The position numbers and the translations under genes are program-made. A model generated the notes under the pieces. That model worked only from the letters and a program-made list of their open reading frames with translations, searched no databases and was not told the origin of the DNA. A stretch of DNA of 64,000 nt from Pseudomonas sp. AFG_SD02_1510_Pfu_092 (GTDB taxonomy: Bacteria > Pseudomonadota > Gammaproteobacteria > Pseudomonadales > Pseudomonadaceae), in the NCBI RefSeq assembly GCF_003331055.1, contig NZ_PUQD01000003.1:1-64000 (forward strand), read 5' to 3'. Shown here in pieces: positions 8,891-18,386 of the stretch. Within the stretch, counting starts at the first letter, position 1, and each line of letters begins with the position of its first letter.

Positions 8891-10022
8891 CTACCAACAC
8901 CCCGCACAAGCTGATCACCAGCGCCATCGGCACCGCACTGCCGTCATGCAGCAGCCCGACCAGTGCCGCCGCACCGGCGGCGACGCTGAACTGCAGGCAG
9001 CCCATCAACGCCGAAGCACTGCCCGCACGCGTGCCCTGCCCGCTCATGGCACAGGCAGAAGCGTTGGGGATGATGCAGCCCAGGCTGGCGATGCAGATGA
9101 ACAGCGGAACCAGCAATGGCCATAGCTGTGTCGGCCGCAACGCGGCAACGCCCAGCAACACCAGGCCCGCGACCAGGTACAGCCACACCGCACGCGCCAG
9201 CAGAAACGCCGGCCCACGTTTGGCCAGCAGGCGCGCATTCACCTGCGCCACCAGAATGAAGCCGGCCGCATTGGTGCCGAACAACCAGCCGTAATGTTCA
9301 GCCGGCACGCCGTAGAGCTTGATGAATACGAAGGGTGAACCGGCGATGTAGGCAAACATGCCGGCAATGGCGATCCCGCCGGTCAAGGCATGGCCGAGGA
9401 ACGCCCGGTCGGCGAACAGCCGCAGGTACTGGCGCAAGGCGCCAGACAGCGGTTGCCGCGGAATGTGCTCGGGCAGGCTTTCCGGCAGGCCCAGGCTGAC
9501 CGCCAGCAGGCAGGCGGCGCTGAACAGGCTCAAGGCGAGGAAGATCGATTGCCAGCCGGCCACGTTCACCAGCACCCCGCCCAGCATCGGTGCCAGGATC
9601 GGCGCCAGGCCCATGACCAGCATCAGTTGCGAGAACACCTTGGCCGAGGCCACCGGGTCGCAGCGGTCACTGACGATGGCCCGCGACAGCACCATCCCGG
9701 CGCAACCGCCCAGTGCCTGGACGAAACGCGCCAGTATCAGCGTGTCCAGATCGGGGGCGTAGGCACAGGCCAGTGATGCCAGGGTGAACAGGGTCACACC
9801 GAACATCAGCGGCTTGCGCCGGCCAAAACGGTCAGCTACCGGCCCGTAGGCCAGCTGGCCGATGGACAAGCCAAGGAAATAGGCGGCCAAGGTGGCCTGG
9901 ACGTGTTTTTCATCGGTGGCGAACGCCTGCGCCATGGCCGGGAAGGCAGGCAGGTAGAAGTCGATCGCCAAGGGCCCGAACGCACTGAGTGCACCCAGGA
10001 TGAGCACCATTCGCAGGTTCAT
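8841..10022 (-). CDS. Bcr/CflA-family multidrug efflux MFS transporter
   Basis: The 393-residue inner-membrane protein has 12 predicted hydrophobic segments and the MFS motif A-like loop GPVADRFGRRKPLM near 60-73. The N-terminus LGALSAFGPLAIDFYLPAFPAM is the hallmark of the Bcr/CflA drug:H+ antiporter subfamily. Its substrate is unknown; relatives export bicyclomycin, chloramphenicol or sulfonamides. It is transcribed alone toward the small gene ending at 8890. Confidence 0.88.
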   Translation of the reverse strand: MNLRMVLILGALSAFGPLAIDFYLPAFPAMAQAFATDEKHVQATLAAYFLGLSIGQLAYGPVADRFGRRKPLMFGVTLFTLASLACAYAPDLDTLILARFVQALGGCAGMVLSRAIVSDRCDPVASAKVFSQLMLVMGLAPILAPMLGGVLVNVAGWQSIFLALSLFSAACLLAVSLGLPESLPEHIPRQPLSGALRQYLRLFADRAFLGHALTGGIAIAGMFAYIAGSPFVFIKLYGVPAEHYGWLFGTNAAGFILVAQVNARLLAKRGPAFLLARAVWLYLVAGLVLLGVAALRPTQLWPLLVPLFICIASLGCIIPNASACAMSGQGTRAGSASALMGCLQFSVAAGAAALVGLLHDGSAVPMALVISLCGVLVVSVALLTRRLPAKARA

Positions 10023-10123
10023 CAGGAATCCATAGCAGGCTAAGCAAGTGCCTGGATTCTACCTGCTGTGGACCCTGTCCACATGAAAACCTTTGCAACA
10101 ATCCCAAGAGCGACCGCGATCCT

Positions 10124-10207
10124 TGTGGGAGCGGGCGCGCCCGCGAACACGGCGCAGCCGGTGCCGTCCAACGCGCTGCCTGATTCGCGGGCGCGCCCGC
10201 TCCCACA
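10124..10207. repeat. REP pair (inverted BIME)
   Basis: Two oppositely oriented REPs (10124-10146 and 10184-10207) share the core GTGGGAGCGGG with the internal palindrome GGGCGCGCCC. They lie between the convergent 3' side of copZ and the 5' side of the efflux gene. Confidence 0.85.
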
Positions 10208-10216
10208 GGTTTGCAG

Positions 10217-10414
10217 TCAGGCAACTTCGGCCTGGTAACCTTCATCGCGAATCGCGGTAATGATCTGCTCCTGCCCGAGGTCGCTCTGCACCCGCACCTG
10301 CCTGGCCGCCAGATCGACTTCCACCTTGGCCGCCGCATCCTGCTCCTGCACCGCTCGAGTCACGGCCTTCACGCAATGGCCGCAGGTCATGCCTTGTACG
10401 TTGAACACTTGCAT
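10217..10414 (-). CDS. copZ: Copper chaperone CopZ-like HMA protein
   Basis: The 65-residue protein is a single heavy-metal-associated domain with GMTCGHC near residues 8-14, the Cu(I)-binding CxxC, and the typical beta-alpha-beta ending DEGYQAEVA. Such cytosolic chaperones deliver Cu(I) to CopA-type ATPases, whose gene lies 0.6 kb away in the opposite direction. A CueR-type dyad sits directly upstream on the minus strand, so copper induction through CueR is likely. Confidence 0.92.
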   Translation of the reverse strand: MQVFNVQGMTCGHCVKAVTRAVQEQDAAAKVEVDLAARQVRVQSDLGQEQIITAIRDEGYQAEVA

Positions 10415-10441
10415 AAGGGTTACTCCTTCAGGTTTTTCACG

Positions 10442-10472
10442 AGTCTCAAGCTTGCCATCGGGGCAAGGTCAA
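10442..10472 (-). promoter_or_regulatory. CueR-type operator/promoter for copZ
   Basis: Read on the minus strand, TTGACC (10472-10467) begins the dyad ACCTTGCC, 5-nt spacer, GGCAAGCT (10469-10449). This matches the copper-responsive MerR-family operator pattern ACCTTncc-N5-ggnAAGGT with the -35 fused to its left arm. The -10 at about 10447-10442 (GAGACT) is weak, as expected for the long-spacer promoters of this family. Confidence 0.75.
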
Positions 10473-10558
10473 GGCCTGCCAACCACCGCCGGGGTGGAAA
10501 TCCGCGCGCGCGTCGGCCAAGCTGCGCCTTTGATGATCAGGCAAGCAGGAGATTATTC

Positions 10559-10945
10559 ATGTTCAGGGCAGCATTGGGCGTCGTCGGGCTATTGAGCACG
10601 CTGGTTGCAGTGCCACCGGCCAGCGCCGAGGCCAACTCGGACTACAGCGTGCTGATCATTTCCCGGGAGCGCCTGGAAGTGGCCACCAGTTGCGAAATCG
10701 GCATCTACCTCAACGACCAGCTCTCCGGTCGTGTGTTCCAGGAACAGTCCACCTCGTTCAACCTGCCGCCCGGCCCGGTTGATATACGCCTGCGCGTGCT
10801 ACCCGGGCAGATGCCCGGCTGCGCGCCGGGTATCGAGGACCAGCGCAGCACACGATTGAACCTGCAGGCCGGCCAGATCAACAAATACCGCATCGCCATG
10901 GGGCACCATGGGCTGGAGTTGCAGCGAGCCGGCCTGGGCTATTGA
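10559..10945 (+). CDS. Small secreted protein in the copper cluster, 128 aa
   Basis: The product starts with a clear Sec signal peptide, [19 protein letters not shown] with probable cleavage after ASA (~22-24), so the mature protein is about 104 residues and periplasmic or secreted. The mature part is beta-rich, with two Cys (one in [12 protein letters not shown], one in MPGCAPG), and resembles no family I can name with confidence. AGGAG precedes the ATG at 10559. It lies between the CueR-type site of copZ and that of copA, and its stop codon lies inside the copA -35 element. A copper-related role is inferred from context. Confidence 0.7.
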   Translation: MFRAALGVVGLLSTLVAVPPASAEANSDYSVLIISRERLEVATSCEIGIYLNDQLSGRVFQEQSTSFNLPPGPVDIRLRVLPGQMPGCAPGIEDQRSTRLNLQAGQINKYRIAMGHHGLELQRAGLGY

Positions 10946-10972
10946 CCTTACCTGCGTGGCAAGGTTGATGCT
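10942..10972 (+). promoter_or_regulatory. CueR-type operator/promoter for copA
   Basis: TTGACC at 10942-10947 is followed by the dyad ACCTTACC (10945-10952), spacer TGCGT and GGCAAGGT (10958-10965). It closely matches the CueR operator consensus and ends 33 bp before copA. The probable -10 is GATGCT around 10967-10972. The stop codon of the upstream small gene (10943-10945) lies within the -35. Confidence 0.82.
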
Positions 10973-10997
10973 GCAGGCCTGTCCAAGGAGGAGAGCC

Positions 10998-13397
10998 ATG
11001 CCCGCATCCACCACCTACCACCTGCCGATCTCCGGCATGACCTGCGCCAGCTGTGCCGGCCGGGTCGAACGCGCCCTGCGCAAGGTCACCGGCGCTGAAC
11101 AGGTCAGCGTCAACCTCGCCACCGAACAGGCCCGGGTCCAGGCCCCGGCCGGCAGCCTGCCCGCCTTGCTCGACGCCGTCCGCCAGGCCGGCTACGGCGT
11201 GCCCACCCGCACCGTCGAACTGCAGATTGGCGGCATGACCTGCGCCAGTTGCGTCGGCCGTGTTGAGCGTGCTCTCGGCAAGCTGCCGGGGGTCGAGCAA
11301 GTCAGCGTCAACCTCGCCAGCGAACGCGCGCACCTCGAAGTGCTCGCGGCCGTCGACGACAGCCTGCTGATCGACGCTGTACAAAAGGCCGGCTACAGCG
11401 CCAGCCTGCCGCAAACCGCCAAGGACGATCAAACGGCCAGCCAGCGCCGCCTGCGTCACGAACGCCTGGCGGTCGGCGCAGCGTTGCTGCTCGCCCTGCC
11501 GCTGGTACTGCCCATGCTGGTGCAACCCTTCGGCCTGCACTGGATGCTGCCTGCGTGGGTGCAGTTCCTGCTGGCCACACCGGTGCAGTTCATTCTCGGC
11601 GCGCGCTTCTACGTCGCCGCGTGGAAAGCCGTGCGCGCCGGGGCCGGCAACATGGACCTGCTGGTGGCCCTGGGCACCAGCGCCGGTTACGGCCTGAGCC
11701 TGTACCAGTGGGCACAGGCACCCGCCGGGATGGCTCCGCACCTGTATTTCGAAGCCTCGGCCGTGGTCATTGCCCTGGTGCTGCTGGGCAAGTACCTGGA
11801 AAGCCGTGCCAAACGCCAGACCGCCAGCGCCATCCGCGCCCTCGAAGCGCTGCGCCCGGAACGTGCAGTGCGCGTGATCGACGACCGCGAAGAAGAGGTG
11901 GCCATCGCCCAACTGCGCCTCGGCGACTTGGTGCTGGTCAAGCCCGGCGAGCGCTTCCCGGTCGATGGCGTGGTCGAGGATGGCAGCAGCCATGCCGACG
12001 AAGCCCTGATCAGTGGCGAGAGCCTGCCGGTACCCAAGCAGCCTGGCGACAGCGTCACCGGCGGCGCCATCAACGGCGAAGGCCGGCTGCTGGTACGCAC
12101 CCAGGCGCTGGGCACCGAGACCGTGCTGGCGCGCATCATTCGCCTGGTGGAAGACGCCCAGGCCGCCAAGGCGCCGATTCAGAAGCTGGTCGACCGGGTC
12201 AGCCAGGTATTCGTCCCGGCCGTGCTGGTGCTGGCAATGATCACCTTGGTCGGCTGGTGGCTGGCCGGCGCACCGCTGGAAACGGCGCTGATCAACGCCG
12301 TCGCCGTGCTGGTCATCGCCTGCCCCTGTGCACTTGGCCTGGCCACCCCGGCAGCGATCATGGCCGGCACCGGGGTCGCCGCCCGCCACGGCATTCTGAT
12401 CAAGGACGCCGAAGCCTTGGAGCGCGCCCATGCGGTCAATCGCGTGGTGTTCGACAAGACCGGCACCCTCACCTCCGGCAGCCCACGGGTTGTCCACAGC
12501 CAGGCGCAGGCAGGCAGTAGCGCCGACCTGCACCGCCTGGCGGGCGCCCTGCAGCGCGGCAGCGAGCACCCACTGGCCAAGGCCGTGCTGGACGCCTGCG
12601 CCGAACAAGGTCTGGACGTGCCCGGCGTCAGCGACAGCCAGTCGCTGACCGGGCGAGGCATCGCCGGGCGTGTGGAAGGCCGCGAACTGGCGCTGGGCAA
12701 CCGCCGCCTGCTCGACGAAAGCGCCCTGGCGCCCGGTGACCTGGCCGCCAAGGCGCAGGCCTGGGAAGCCGAGGGGCGAACCCTGTCGTGGTTGATCGAA
12801 CGCGGCGCGCAGCCACGGGTGCTTGGCCTGTTCGCCTTCGGTGACAGCCTCAAGCCCGGCGCCGCGCAGGCGATCGACAGCCTGCATGCGCAACAGATCA
12901 GCAGCCATCTGCTGACCGGCGACAATCGCGGCAGCGCCAAGGTAGTGGCCGACGCCCTGGGCATCGACGATGTGCATGCCGAGGTCCTGCCGGCCGACAA
13001 GGCCGCGACCGTGGCCGCACTCAAGCAGGATGGCGTGGTCGCCATGGTCGGCGACGGCATCAACGATGCGCCGGCGCTGGCCGCCGCCGACATCGGCATT
13101 GCCATGGGTGGCGGTACCGATGTGGCCATGCAGGCCGCCGGCATCACTCTGATGCGTGGCGACCCACGCCTGGTGCCCGCCGCCCTCGAGATCAGCCGCA
13201 AGACCTATGCGAAAATCCGCCAGAACCTGTTCTGGGCATTCATCTACAACCTGGTCGGTATTCCGCTGGCCGCGCTGGGTTACCTCAACCCGGTACTGGC
13301 CGGCGCAGCCATGGCCCTGTCCAGTGTCAGCGTGGTGAGCAACGCGCTATGGCTCAAGGCCTGGAAACCCACCAGCAGCACCGAGGAGGACGCATGA
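10998..13397 (+). CDS. copA: Cu(I)-exporting P1B-type ATPase CopA
   Basis: The 799-residue ATPase pumps Cu(I) out of the cytoplasm. It has two N-terminal HMA domains, each with GMTCASC (Cys16/Cys19 and Cys82/Cys85), then transmembrane helices. The metal-transport CPC is at 442-444, the phosphorylated Asp is Asp486 in DKTGT, and the SEHP and GDGINDAP motifs follow. The paired HMA domains and CPC argue for Cu+/Ag+ specificity. The ATG at 10998 has a strong AAGGAGGAG upstream; an earlier in-frame ATG at 10908 falls inside the preceding gene. Its stop overlaps the cueR start by ATGA, so the ATPase and its regulator are translationally coupled. Confidence 0.95.
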   Translation: MPASTTYHLPISGMTCASCAGRVERALRKVTGAEQVSVNLATEQARVQAPAGSLPALLDAVRQAGYGVPTRTVELQIGGMTCASCVGRVERALGKLPGVEQVSVNLASERAHLEVLAAVDDSLLIDAVQKAGYSASLPQTAKDDQTASQRRLRHERLAVGAALLLALPLVLPMLVQPFGLHWMLPAWVQFLLATPVQFILGARFYVAAWKAVRAGAGNMDLLVALGTSAGYGLSLYQWAQAPAGMAPHLYFEASAVVIALVLLGKYLESRAKRQTASAIRALEALRPERAVRVIDDREEEVAIAQLRLGDLVLVKPGERFPVDGVVEDGSSHADEALISGESLPVPKQPGDSVTGGAINGEGRLLVRTQALGTETVLARIIRLVEDAQAAKAPIQKLVDRVSQVFVPAVLVLAMITLVGWWLAGAPLETALINAVAVLVIACPCALGLATPAAIMAGTGVAARHGILIKDAEALERAHAVNRVVFDKTGTLTSGSPRVVHSQAQAGSSADLHRLAGALQRGSEHPLAKAVLDACAEQGLDVPGVSDSQSLTGRGIAGRVEGRELALGNRRLLDESALAPGDLAAKAQAWEAEGRTLSWLIERGAQPRVLGLFAFGDSLKPGAAQAIDSLHAQQISSHLLTGDNRGSAKVVADALGIDDVHAEVLPADKAATVAALKQDGVVAMVGDGINDAPALAAADIGIAMGGGTDVAMQAAGITLMRGDPRLVPAALEISRKTYAKIRQNLFWAFIYNLVGIPLAALGYLNPVLAGAAMALSSVSVVSNALWLKAWKPTSSTEEDA

Positions 13398-13804
13398 ACA
13401 TCGGCCAGGCCGCCCGCCGCAGCGGGCTCAGCACCAAGATGATCCGTTATTACGAGGCCATCGGCCTGCTCAAGCCAGCCACGCGCAGCGACAGCGGCTA
13501 CCGCCTGTACCAGGCAGAAGACTTGCACAGCCTGGCCTTCATCAAGCGCTCCCGCGACCTGGGCTTTTCCCTCGAAGAGGTCGGCAAGCTGCTGACCTTG
13601 TGGCAGGACCGCCAGCGCGCCAGTGCCGATGTGAAAGCCCTGGCCATGCAGCACATCGATGAACTGAACCGGCGCATCGAAGAGCTGGTGAGCCTGCGCG
13701 ACACCTTGGGCGAACTGGTCTCGCACTGCCAGGGCGACGAGCGCCCGGACTGCCCGATCCTCAAGGACCTGGCCAATGGCAACGCGGGTGGCTGCTGTCA
13801 CTGA
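13394..13804 (+). CDS. cueR: Copper-responsive MerR-family regulator CueR
   Basis: The 136-residue protein has the MerR winged helix [20 protein letters not shown], a dimerisation helix and a C-terminal metal loop. Cys112 and Cys120 align by position with the Cu(I)-binding cysteines of E. coli CueR, and Ser77 occupies the position that favours monovalent ions. The C-terminus ends GGCCH. It overlaps copA by 4 bp (ATGA) and so is co-expressed with its own target. It should activate the two CueR-type promoters upstream of copZ and copA. Confidence 0.94.
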   Translation: MNIGQAARRSGLSTKMIRYYEAIGLLKPATRSDSGYRLYQAEDLHSLAFIKRSRDLGFSLEEVGKLLTLWQDRQRASADVKALAMQHIDELNRRIEELVSLRDTLGELVSHCQGDERPDCPILKDLANGNAGGCCH

Positions 13805-13898
13805 GCCACCCTGCAACCCTTTGGTATGCCATATACGTCCAAACACGACCGAATAGTCACCAACTGCGACGCCGCCCATCAAATACCGGCGCTTTTCC

Positions 13899-13925
13899 TA
13901 CATTTAACCCGGACGCTGCCGATGC
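13899..13925 (+). promoter_or_regulatory. Candidate sigma-28 (FliA) promoter
   Basis: TACATTTA at 13899-13906 and GCCGATGC at 13918-13925 with an 11-bp spacer resemble the flagellar consensus TAAAGTTT-N11-GCCGATAA (5/8 and 6/8 matches). It lies 48 bp upstream of a chemoreceptor gene, where FliA control is expected. Confidence 0.5.
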
Positions 13926-13973
13926 AATTGATACCTGCCTCGTGTAACGAAAACAACAAATCCGGGAGCGTCG

Positions 13974-15917
13974 ATGAACATCAAACAGAAACTGACCTGG
14001 GCATTCGCCGTCATCGCCGGCTTGCCCATCGTCATCGTGGCCACTCTGGTGGTGCTCAACCTGCGTGGCGAAGCCCGCGACGGATTCCTCGATGGCAGCA
14101 GCCGGGAAATCCGCCAGGTCAGCAACGCGATGAACATCTTCTTCCAGGGCATCAACCAGAACGTCGAATACATGGCTGCGCAGCCACTGGTTGCCGCCAC
14201 GGGCAGCGAACTTAACAAGTACATGAGCGCCGCGCCGTCCTACGAGCTGGGCGAACAGGCCAGCAAGGTGCTGGAATTCATGACGCGCCTTGCCACTACC
14301 CACCCCAGCTACGCCTACCTTTCCTACGGGGTGAGTGACGGTGGTTACGTCGGCTGGCCGGCCGGGCAGAAGTTCGTCAATTACGACCCACGTACCCGCC
14401 CCTGGTACCAGTTGGCCATGGCCAACCCGGGCAAGACCCTGCGCACCGATGCCTACTACTGGGCGGCCGACGACGCGGTGCTGGTCAGTACCGTGCGCAC
14501 CGTCGCCAACCAGCTTGGCAACCCCGGCGGCGTGGTCAACGTCGATGTCTCGCTCAAAGGCCTGACCGAGATCGTCCAGCAGATCAAGCTGGGCGAAAGC
14601 GGTTACGTGATGTTGCTGGAAAACAACGGCAACGTTCTGGTCGACCCGCGTGACGCCAAGCACAACTTCAAGCAGCTGGCGAGCTTTGGCGACGGCTACG
14701 CCGAGCTGGCCAAACATGGCAAGGGGCTGGCCGAAGTGGAGCTGGACGGCGTGCGCTACATGGCCAATATCTACCCGGATGAACAACTGGGCTGGACCTT
14801 GATCGGCCTGATCGAACAAAGCGAAGTGATGCAGACCACCACCCGTCTGACCTGGCTGATCGGCATCGTGGCCGTGGTCCTGGCCGCGCTGTTCGCGGTG
14901 GTCGGCGCGACGTTCGCCAAGCTGATCGTGCGCCCGATCAACAGCGTCACCAGCGGCCTGGAAGACATCGCCCAGGGCGAGGGCGACCTGACCCGCAACC
15001 TGGAAATTCGCGGCCGCGACGAAACCGCGCAACTGGCCAGCTGGTTCAACCAGTTCCTCGGTGCCATTCGCAGCCTCATCCAGCACATTGGTTCTGCGGC
15101 CGGCAAGATTCTCAGCACTTCGCACAGCTCGACCCGGGTGTCCAGCGACATGGCCGAAGCAGCGGGGCGCCAGCGCGAAGCCGTGGACATGGTTTCCACG
15201 GCGTTCCACGAAATGGTCGCCACCGCCAACGAAGTGGCGCGCTCGTGCAGCCAGGCGGCGCAATCGGCCGACAGTGGCCAGCAGCAGGCACGCGAAGGCC
15301 AGCAGCAGATCGACGCCGCGGTAAACAGCGTCGATCGCCTGAGCCAGGAAATAGAACAGTCGGCGCAGTCGATCCAGCAACTGGAGCGGGACAGCAACGC
15401 CATTCAGTCTATTCTCGGCACCATCCGCTCGATTGCCGAACAGACCAACCTGCTGGCGCTCAACGCCGCCATCGAAGCGGCCCGCGCCGGTGAACAGGGC
15501 CGTGGTTTTGCCGTGGTCGCCGACGAAGTGCGCGCGCTGGCCAAACGTACCGCCGACTCCACCGCTGAAATCGACGGCCTGCTGGGCAACCTGGCCAGCC
15601 GTACCGCCGAAGTGGCTGCCCAGATGCACGCCAGCCTGGAGGTTTCGCAGCAATCGGTAAGCCGTATCGGCATGGCCCGCGACAGCTTCGGGCAGATCCG
15701 TGAGTCGGTGGATGTGATTCGCGACATGAACACGCAGATCGCCACGGCGGCCGAGGAACAGCATCAGGTGGCCGAGGACATCAACCGGCACATCAGCCAG
15801 ATTCACGGGGATGCACAGCTGGTGGCCGAACTGGCCCAGGCAGCGCGGGTGGATTCGGAGAGCCTGGCCGGATTGTCCAATGAACTGGATGCGCTGGTGC
15901 GCAGGTTCCGTACCTGA
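13974..15917 (+). CDS. Methyl-accepting chemotaxis protein with double-Cache sensor
   Basis: The 647-residue receptor has an N-terminal membrane helix at ~10-30 and a ~245-residue periplasmic region of double-Cache type, with [12 protein letters not shown] near 140. A second membrane helix at ~282-304 is followed by a HAMP domain and a cytoplasmic signalling hairpin carrying [20 protein letters not shown]. No C-terminal CheR-tethering pentapeptide is present; the protein ends RRFRT. Double-Cache receptors often bind amino acids or organic acids, but the ligand cannot be told here. Confidence 0.92.
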   Translation: MNIKQKLTWAFAVIAGLPIVIVATLVVLNLRGEARDGFLDGSSREIRQVSNAMNIFFQGINQNVEYMAAQPLVAATGSELNKYMSAAPSYELGEQASKVLEFMTRLATTHPSYAYLSYGVSDGGYVGWPAGQKFVNYDPRTRPWYQLAMANPGKTLRTDAYYWAADDAVLVSTVRTVANQLGNPGGVVNVDVSLKGLTEIVQQIKLGESGYVMLLENNGNVLVDPRDAKHNFKQLASFGDGYAELAKHGKGLAEVELDGVRYMANIYPDEQLGWTLIGLIEQSEVMQTTTRLTWLIGIVAVVLAALFAVVGATFAKLIVRPINSVTSGLEDIAQGEGDLTRNLEIRGRDETAQLASWFNQFLGAIRSLIQHIGSAAGKILSTSHSSTRVSSDMAEAAGRQREAVDMVSTAFHEMVATANEVARSCSQAAQSADSGQQQAREGQQQIDAAVNSVDRLSQEIEQSAQSIQQLERDSNAIQSILGTIRSIAEQTNLLALNAAIEAARAGEQGRGFAVVADEVRALAKRTADSTAEIDGLLGNLASRTAEVAAQMHASLEVSQQSVSRIGMARDSFGQIRESVDVIRDMNTQIATAAEEQHQVAEDINRHISQIHGDAQLVAELAQAARVDSESLAGLSNELDALVRRFRT

Positions 15918-15935
15918 TATACGGGTCCGGCCTCT

Positions 15936-16010
15936 GCGCGGGCTCGCCCGCTCCCACAGATGGCCCAGCTGCCATGCACACCTGTGGGAGCGGGCGAGCC
16001 CGCGAAGAGG
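15936..16010. repeat. REP pair (inverted BIME)
   Basis: Two inverted REPs with the internal palindrome GGGCGAGCCC or GGGCTCGCCC lie at 15936-15959 and 15983-16006, between the convergent ends of the chemoreceptor and AraC genes. Confidence 0.85.
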
Positions 16011-16030
16011 CCGGTACAGGCAACCCGCTA

Positions 16031-16810
16031 TCAGAACTTCAACTCCCCCGGCGTCGCCCCGAACAGCTGCTTGAACGCCGCAATGTAAGCCGAAGTGGAG
16101 TCATACCCACACCCCAATGCCGCCTCGGTCACATTCTCCCCCGCCTCCAGCAGCGCCAGCGACGACAGCAGCCGCATGCGCTGGCGCCAGTTACGAAAAC
16201 TCAGCCCGGTCTCGCGCTGGAACAGCCGCATCAGCGTCTTCTCCGAACATCCCAACTCCCGCGCCCATTGCTGCAAGGTCTGCGCTTGGTCCGGTGCGGC
16301 GATCAACCGGTTGCACAGCCCCAGCAGCCCCGGGTGCCGTGGCAGTGGCAGCGAGAAGCCGACCTCGGGCAGCGCGCGCAACTGGTCGAGCAGCACCGCC
16401 ACCAGGCGCGCCTCGGCGCTGTCGCCCTCCGGGTAGTCCGCCGGGAACAGGCAGAACTGCTTGATCAGCTCTCGCGCCAGCGGGGTCACTTCCAGCACCC
16501 GGCACTGCTGCGCTGCCCACGGGCAGGCATCCCGGCGCACGTACAGGCTGCGCATTTCGGCCTGCATCGAGGTGACGACCTCATGCTCGGCATCGGCCGG
16601 GATCCACACCCCCCACTGCGGTGGGGCGAAGTAGCTGCCTTCGTCGGTGTACACACCGAGGACGCCGCTGATGGCGTAGGAAAATTGCACCCAGTCGTGC
16701 TGGTGACGAGTAGTCCACGAGCCTGCACCGAGGCTTTCGGCACGGGCATAGAGTGGCCTGGGCAGGTGATCCAGTTCGGGAATGGGACGAGGCTGTCCGA
16801 TGGTCGCCAT
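16031..16810 (-). CDS. AraC-family regulator with cupin sensor
   Basis: This 259-residue regulator has an N-terminal AraC-type cupin domain (~25-100; RHQHDWVQFSYAISG, then PADAEHEV) and a C-terminal double helix-turn-helix (~160-255). The latter includes WARELGCSEKTLMRLFQRET and the family signature GYDSTSAYIAAFKQLFGATP. I chose the ATG at 16810 (MATIGQPRPI); the longer frame runs into the neighbouring REP. It does not sit close to an obvious target, although the thiolase gene lies upstream on the same strand. Confidence 0.88.
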   Translation of the reverse strand: MATIGQPRPIPELDHLPRPLYARAESLGAGSWTTRHQHDWVQFSYAISGVLGVYTDEGSYFAPPQWGVWIPADAEHEVVTSMQAEMRSLYVRRDACPWAAQQCRVLEVTPLARELIKQFCLFPADYPEGDSAEARLVAVLLDQLRALPEVGFSLPLPRHPGLLGLCNRLIAAPDQAQTLQQWARELGCSEKTLMRLFQRETGLSFRNWRQRMRLLSSLALLEAGENVTEAALGCGYDSTSAYIAAFKQLFGATPGELKF

Positions 16811-16880
16811 GGCGGGCTCTTGTAGTTCCGAGCAGACAAGCCTACCAGTTGGGGGGTAGCACTGTGGGATATGTGCTGCC

Positions 16881-16970
16881 TTCTTCGCGGGCTTGCCCGC
16901 TCCCACAGGTCCAGCACAGCCTTCAAAGGCGGTGATTCACCTGTGGGAGCGGGCAAGCCCGCGAAGAAGG
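16881..16970. repeat. REP pair (inverted BIME)
   Basis: Two inverted REPs with a GGGCTTGCCC or GGGCAAGCCC core lie between the AraC gene start and the thiolase gene stop. Confidence 0.85.
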
Positions 16971-16989
16971 CGACCACTCTCCCAGACGC

Positions 16990-18267
16990 TCATCGCTCGA
17001 CGATGACAGTCACCCCCTGCCCGCCCGCCGCGCAGATCGAAATCAGCCCGCGCCCCTTGCCCGCCGCCGCCAGCAACTTGGCCAGGTTGGCCAGTATCCG
17101 CCCACCCGTCGCCGCGAACGGGTGCCCGGCCGCCAGCGAACTGCCCTTGACGTTCAGCTTGCTGCGGTCGATCGCCCCGAGCGGCGCATCCAGGCCCAAC
17201 CGCTCACGGCAATAATCGGCATCTTCCCAGGCCTTGAGCGTGCACAGCACCTGGGCGGCAAAAGCTTCATGGATTTCGTAATAGTCAAAGTCCTGCAACG
17301 TCAGGCCATTGCGCGCCAGCAGCCGCGGTACCGCATACACCGGCGCCATCAGCAGCCCTTCGCGGCCCGTGACGAAGTCCACCGCGGCCGTTTCGCCATC
17401 GACCAGGTAGGCCAGAACAGGCAGCCCCTGCTGCGCGGCCCATTCTTCATTGCCCAGCAACACCAGCGACGCGCCATCGGTCAGCGGCGTGGAATTGCCC
17501 GCGGTCAGCGTGCCCTGGCCACTGCGGTCGAAGGCGGGTTTGAGCCTGGCCAGCTGCTCCAGGGTCACATCGGGGCGCAGGTTGTTGTCACGGGTCAGCG
17601 ACAGAAACGGCGTCAGCAGATCATCCTGCCAGCCTTCGGCGTACGCGGCCGCCAGCCTCTGGTGGCTGAGCAGCGCCAGCTCGTCCTGTTCGGCCCGGCC
17701 GATGCGCCAGGTGTGGGCCATGCGCTCGCAATGCTCGCCCATGGATAACCCGGTGCGCGGCTCGCCGTTGCGCGGTAACTCGGGTTTCAAGTGCTGCGGG
17801 CGCAGCTTGAGCAATGGCTTGAGCCGCTCGCCCAGGCTTTTGCCACGGTTGGCCTGCAGCAGAATCTGGCGCAGGCCTTCACTGACGGCGATCGGCGCAT
17901 CGGAGGTGGTGTCGACGCCGCCGGCAATGCCGCAATCGATCTGCCCCAGGGCGATCTTGTTGGCCACCAGCAGGGCCGCCTCCAGCCCGGTGCCGCAAGC
18001 CTGCTGGATGTCGTAGGCCGGGGTCTGCGGCGACAGGCGCGAACCCAGCACGCACTCGCGGGTCAGGTTCATGTCACGCGGGTGCTTGAGGACCGTACCG
18101 GCAACCACCTCGCCCATACGCAGGCCATGCAGGCGGTAGCGTTCGATCAACCCTTCGAGGGTTACCGTGAGCATTGCCTGGTTGCTGGCCGTGGCGTAGG
18201 CGCCATTGGAGCGGGCGAAGGGAATTCGGTTGCCGCCCAGGATCGCGACCCGGCGAAGTGAACGCAT
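16990..18267 (-). CDS. Acetyl-CoA C-acyltransferase (thiolase)
   Basis: The 425-residue thiolase catalyses CoA-dependent cleavage or condensation of 3-ketoacyl-CoA. The nucleophilic Cys lies in DIQQACGTGLEAAL (~92), and the C-terminal active-site motifs are AAGHPFAATGGR and CAAGGQG. The length and the FadI-like N-terminus RRVAILGGNRIPFARSNGAY fit the group that includes mycobacterial FadA2. The ATG at 18267 has a strong AGGAGGAA upstream. It is divergent from a two-domain FabG-like reductase and a MaoC hydratase, and together these three could run a short acyl-CoA oxidation or synthesis cycle. Confidence 0.9.
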   Translation of the reverse strand: MRSLRRVAILGGNRIPFARSNGAYATASNQAMLTVTLEGLIERYRLHGLRMGEVVAGTVLKHPRDMNLTRECVLGSRLSPQTPAYDIQQACGTGLEAALLVANKIALGQIDCGIAGGVDTTSDAPIAVSEGLRQILLQANRGKSLGERLKPLLKLRPQHLKPELPRNGEPRTGLSMGEHCERMAHTWRIGRAEQDELALLSHQRLAAAYAEGWQDDLLTPFLSLTRDNNLRPDVTLEQLARLKPAFDRSGQGTLTAGNSTPLTDGASLVLLGNEEWAAQQGLPVLAYLVDGETAAVDFVTGREGLLMAPVYAVPRLLARNGLTLQDFDYYEIHEAFAAQVLCTLKAWEDADYCRERLGLDAPLGAIDRSKLNVKGSSLAAGHPFAATGGRILANLAKLLAAAGKGRGLISICAAGGQGVTVIVER

Positions 18268-18386
18268 GCGTTGGTTCCTCCTGAAACAATTTGATCCGTA
18301 CAGCCTAGGTGTTTTTGCCGCATTCGAACGACCTTGCCACAAAGTTGGTCCACACTTTCAAGCTTGCCTTCCGGGAGACCCCACTC

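Noticed and set aside
10878..12977. A 699-codon minus-strand open frame opposite copA
   Set aside because: The composition is typical of an antisense shadow, and it crosses the copA promoter. CopA motifs are certain on the plus strand.
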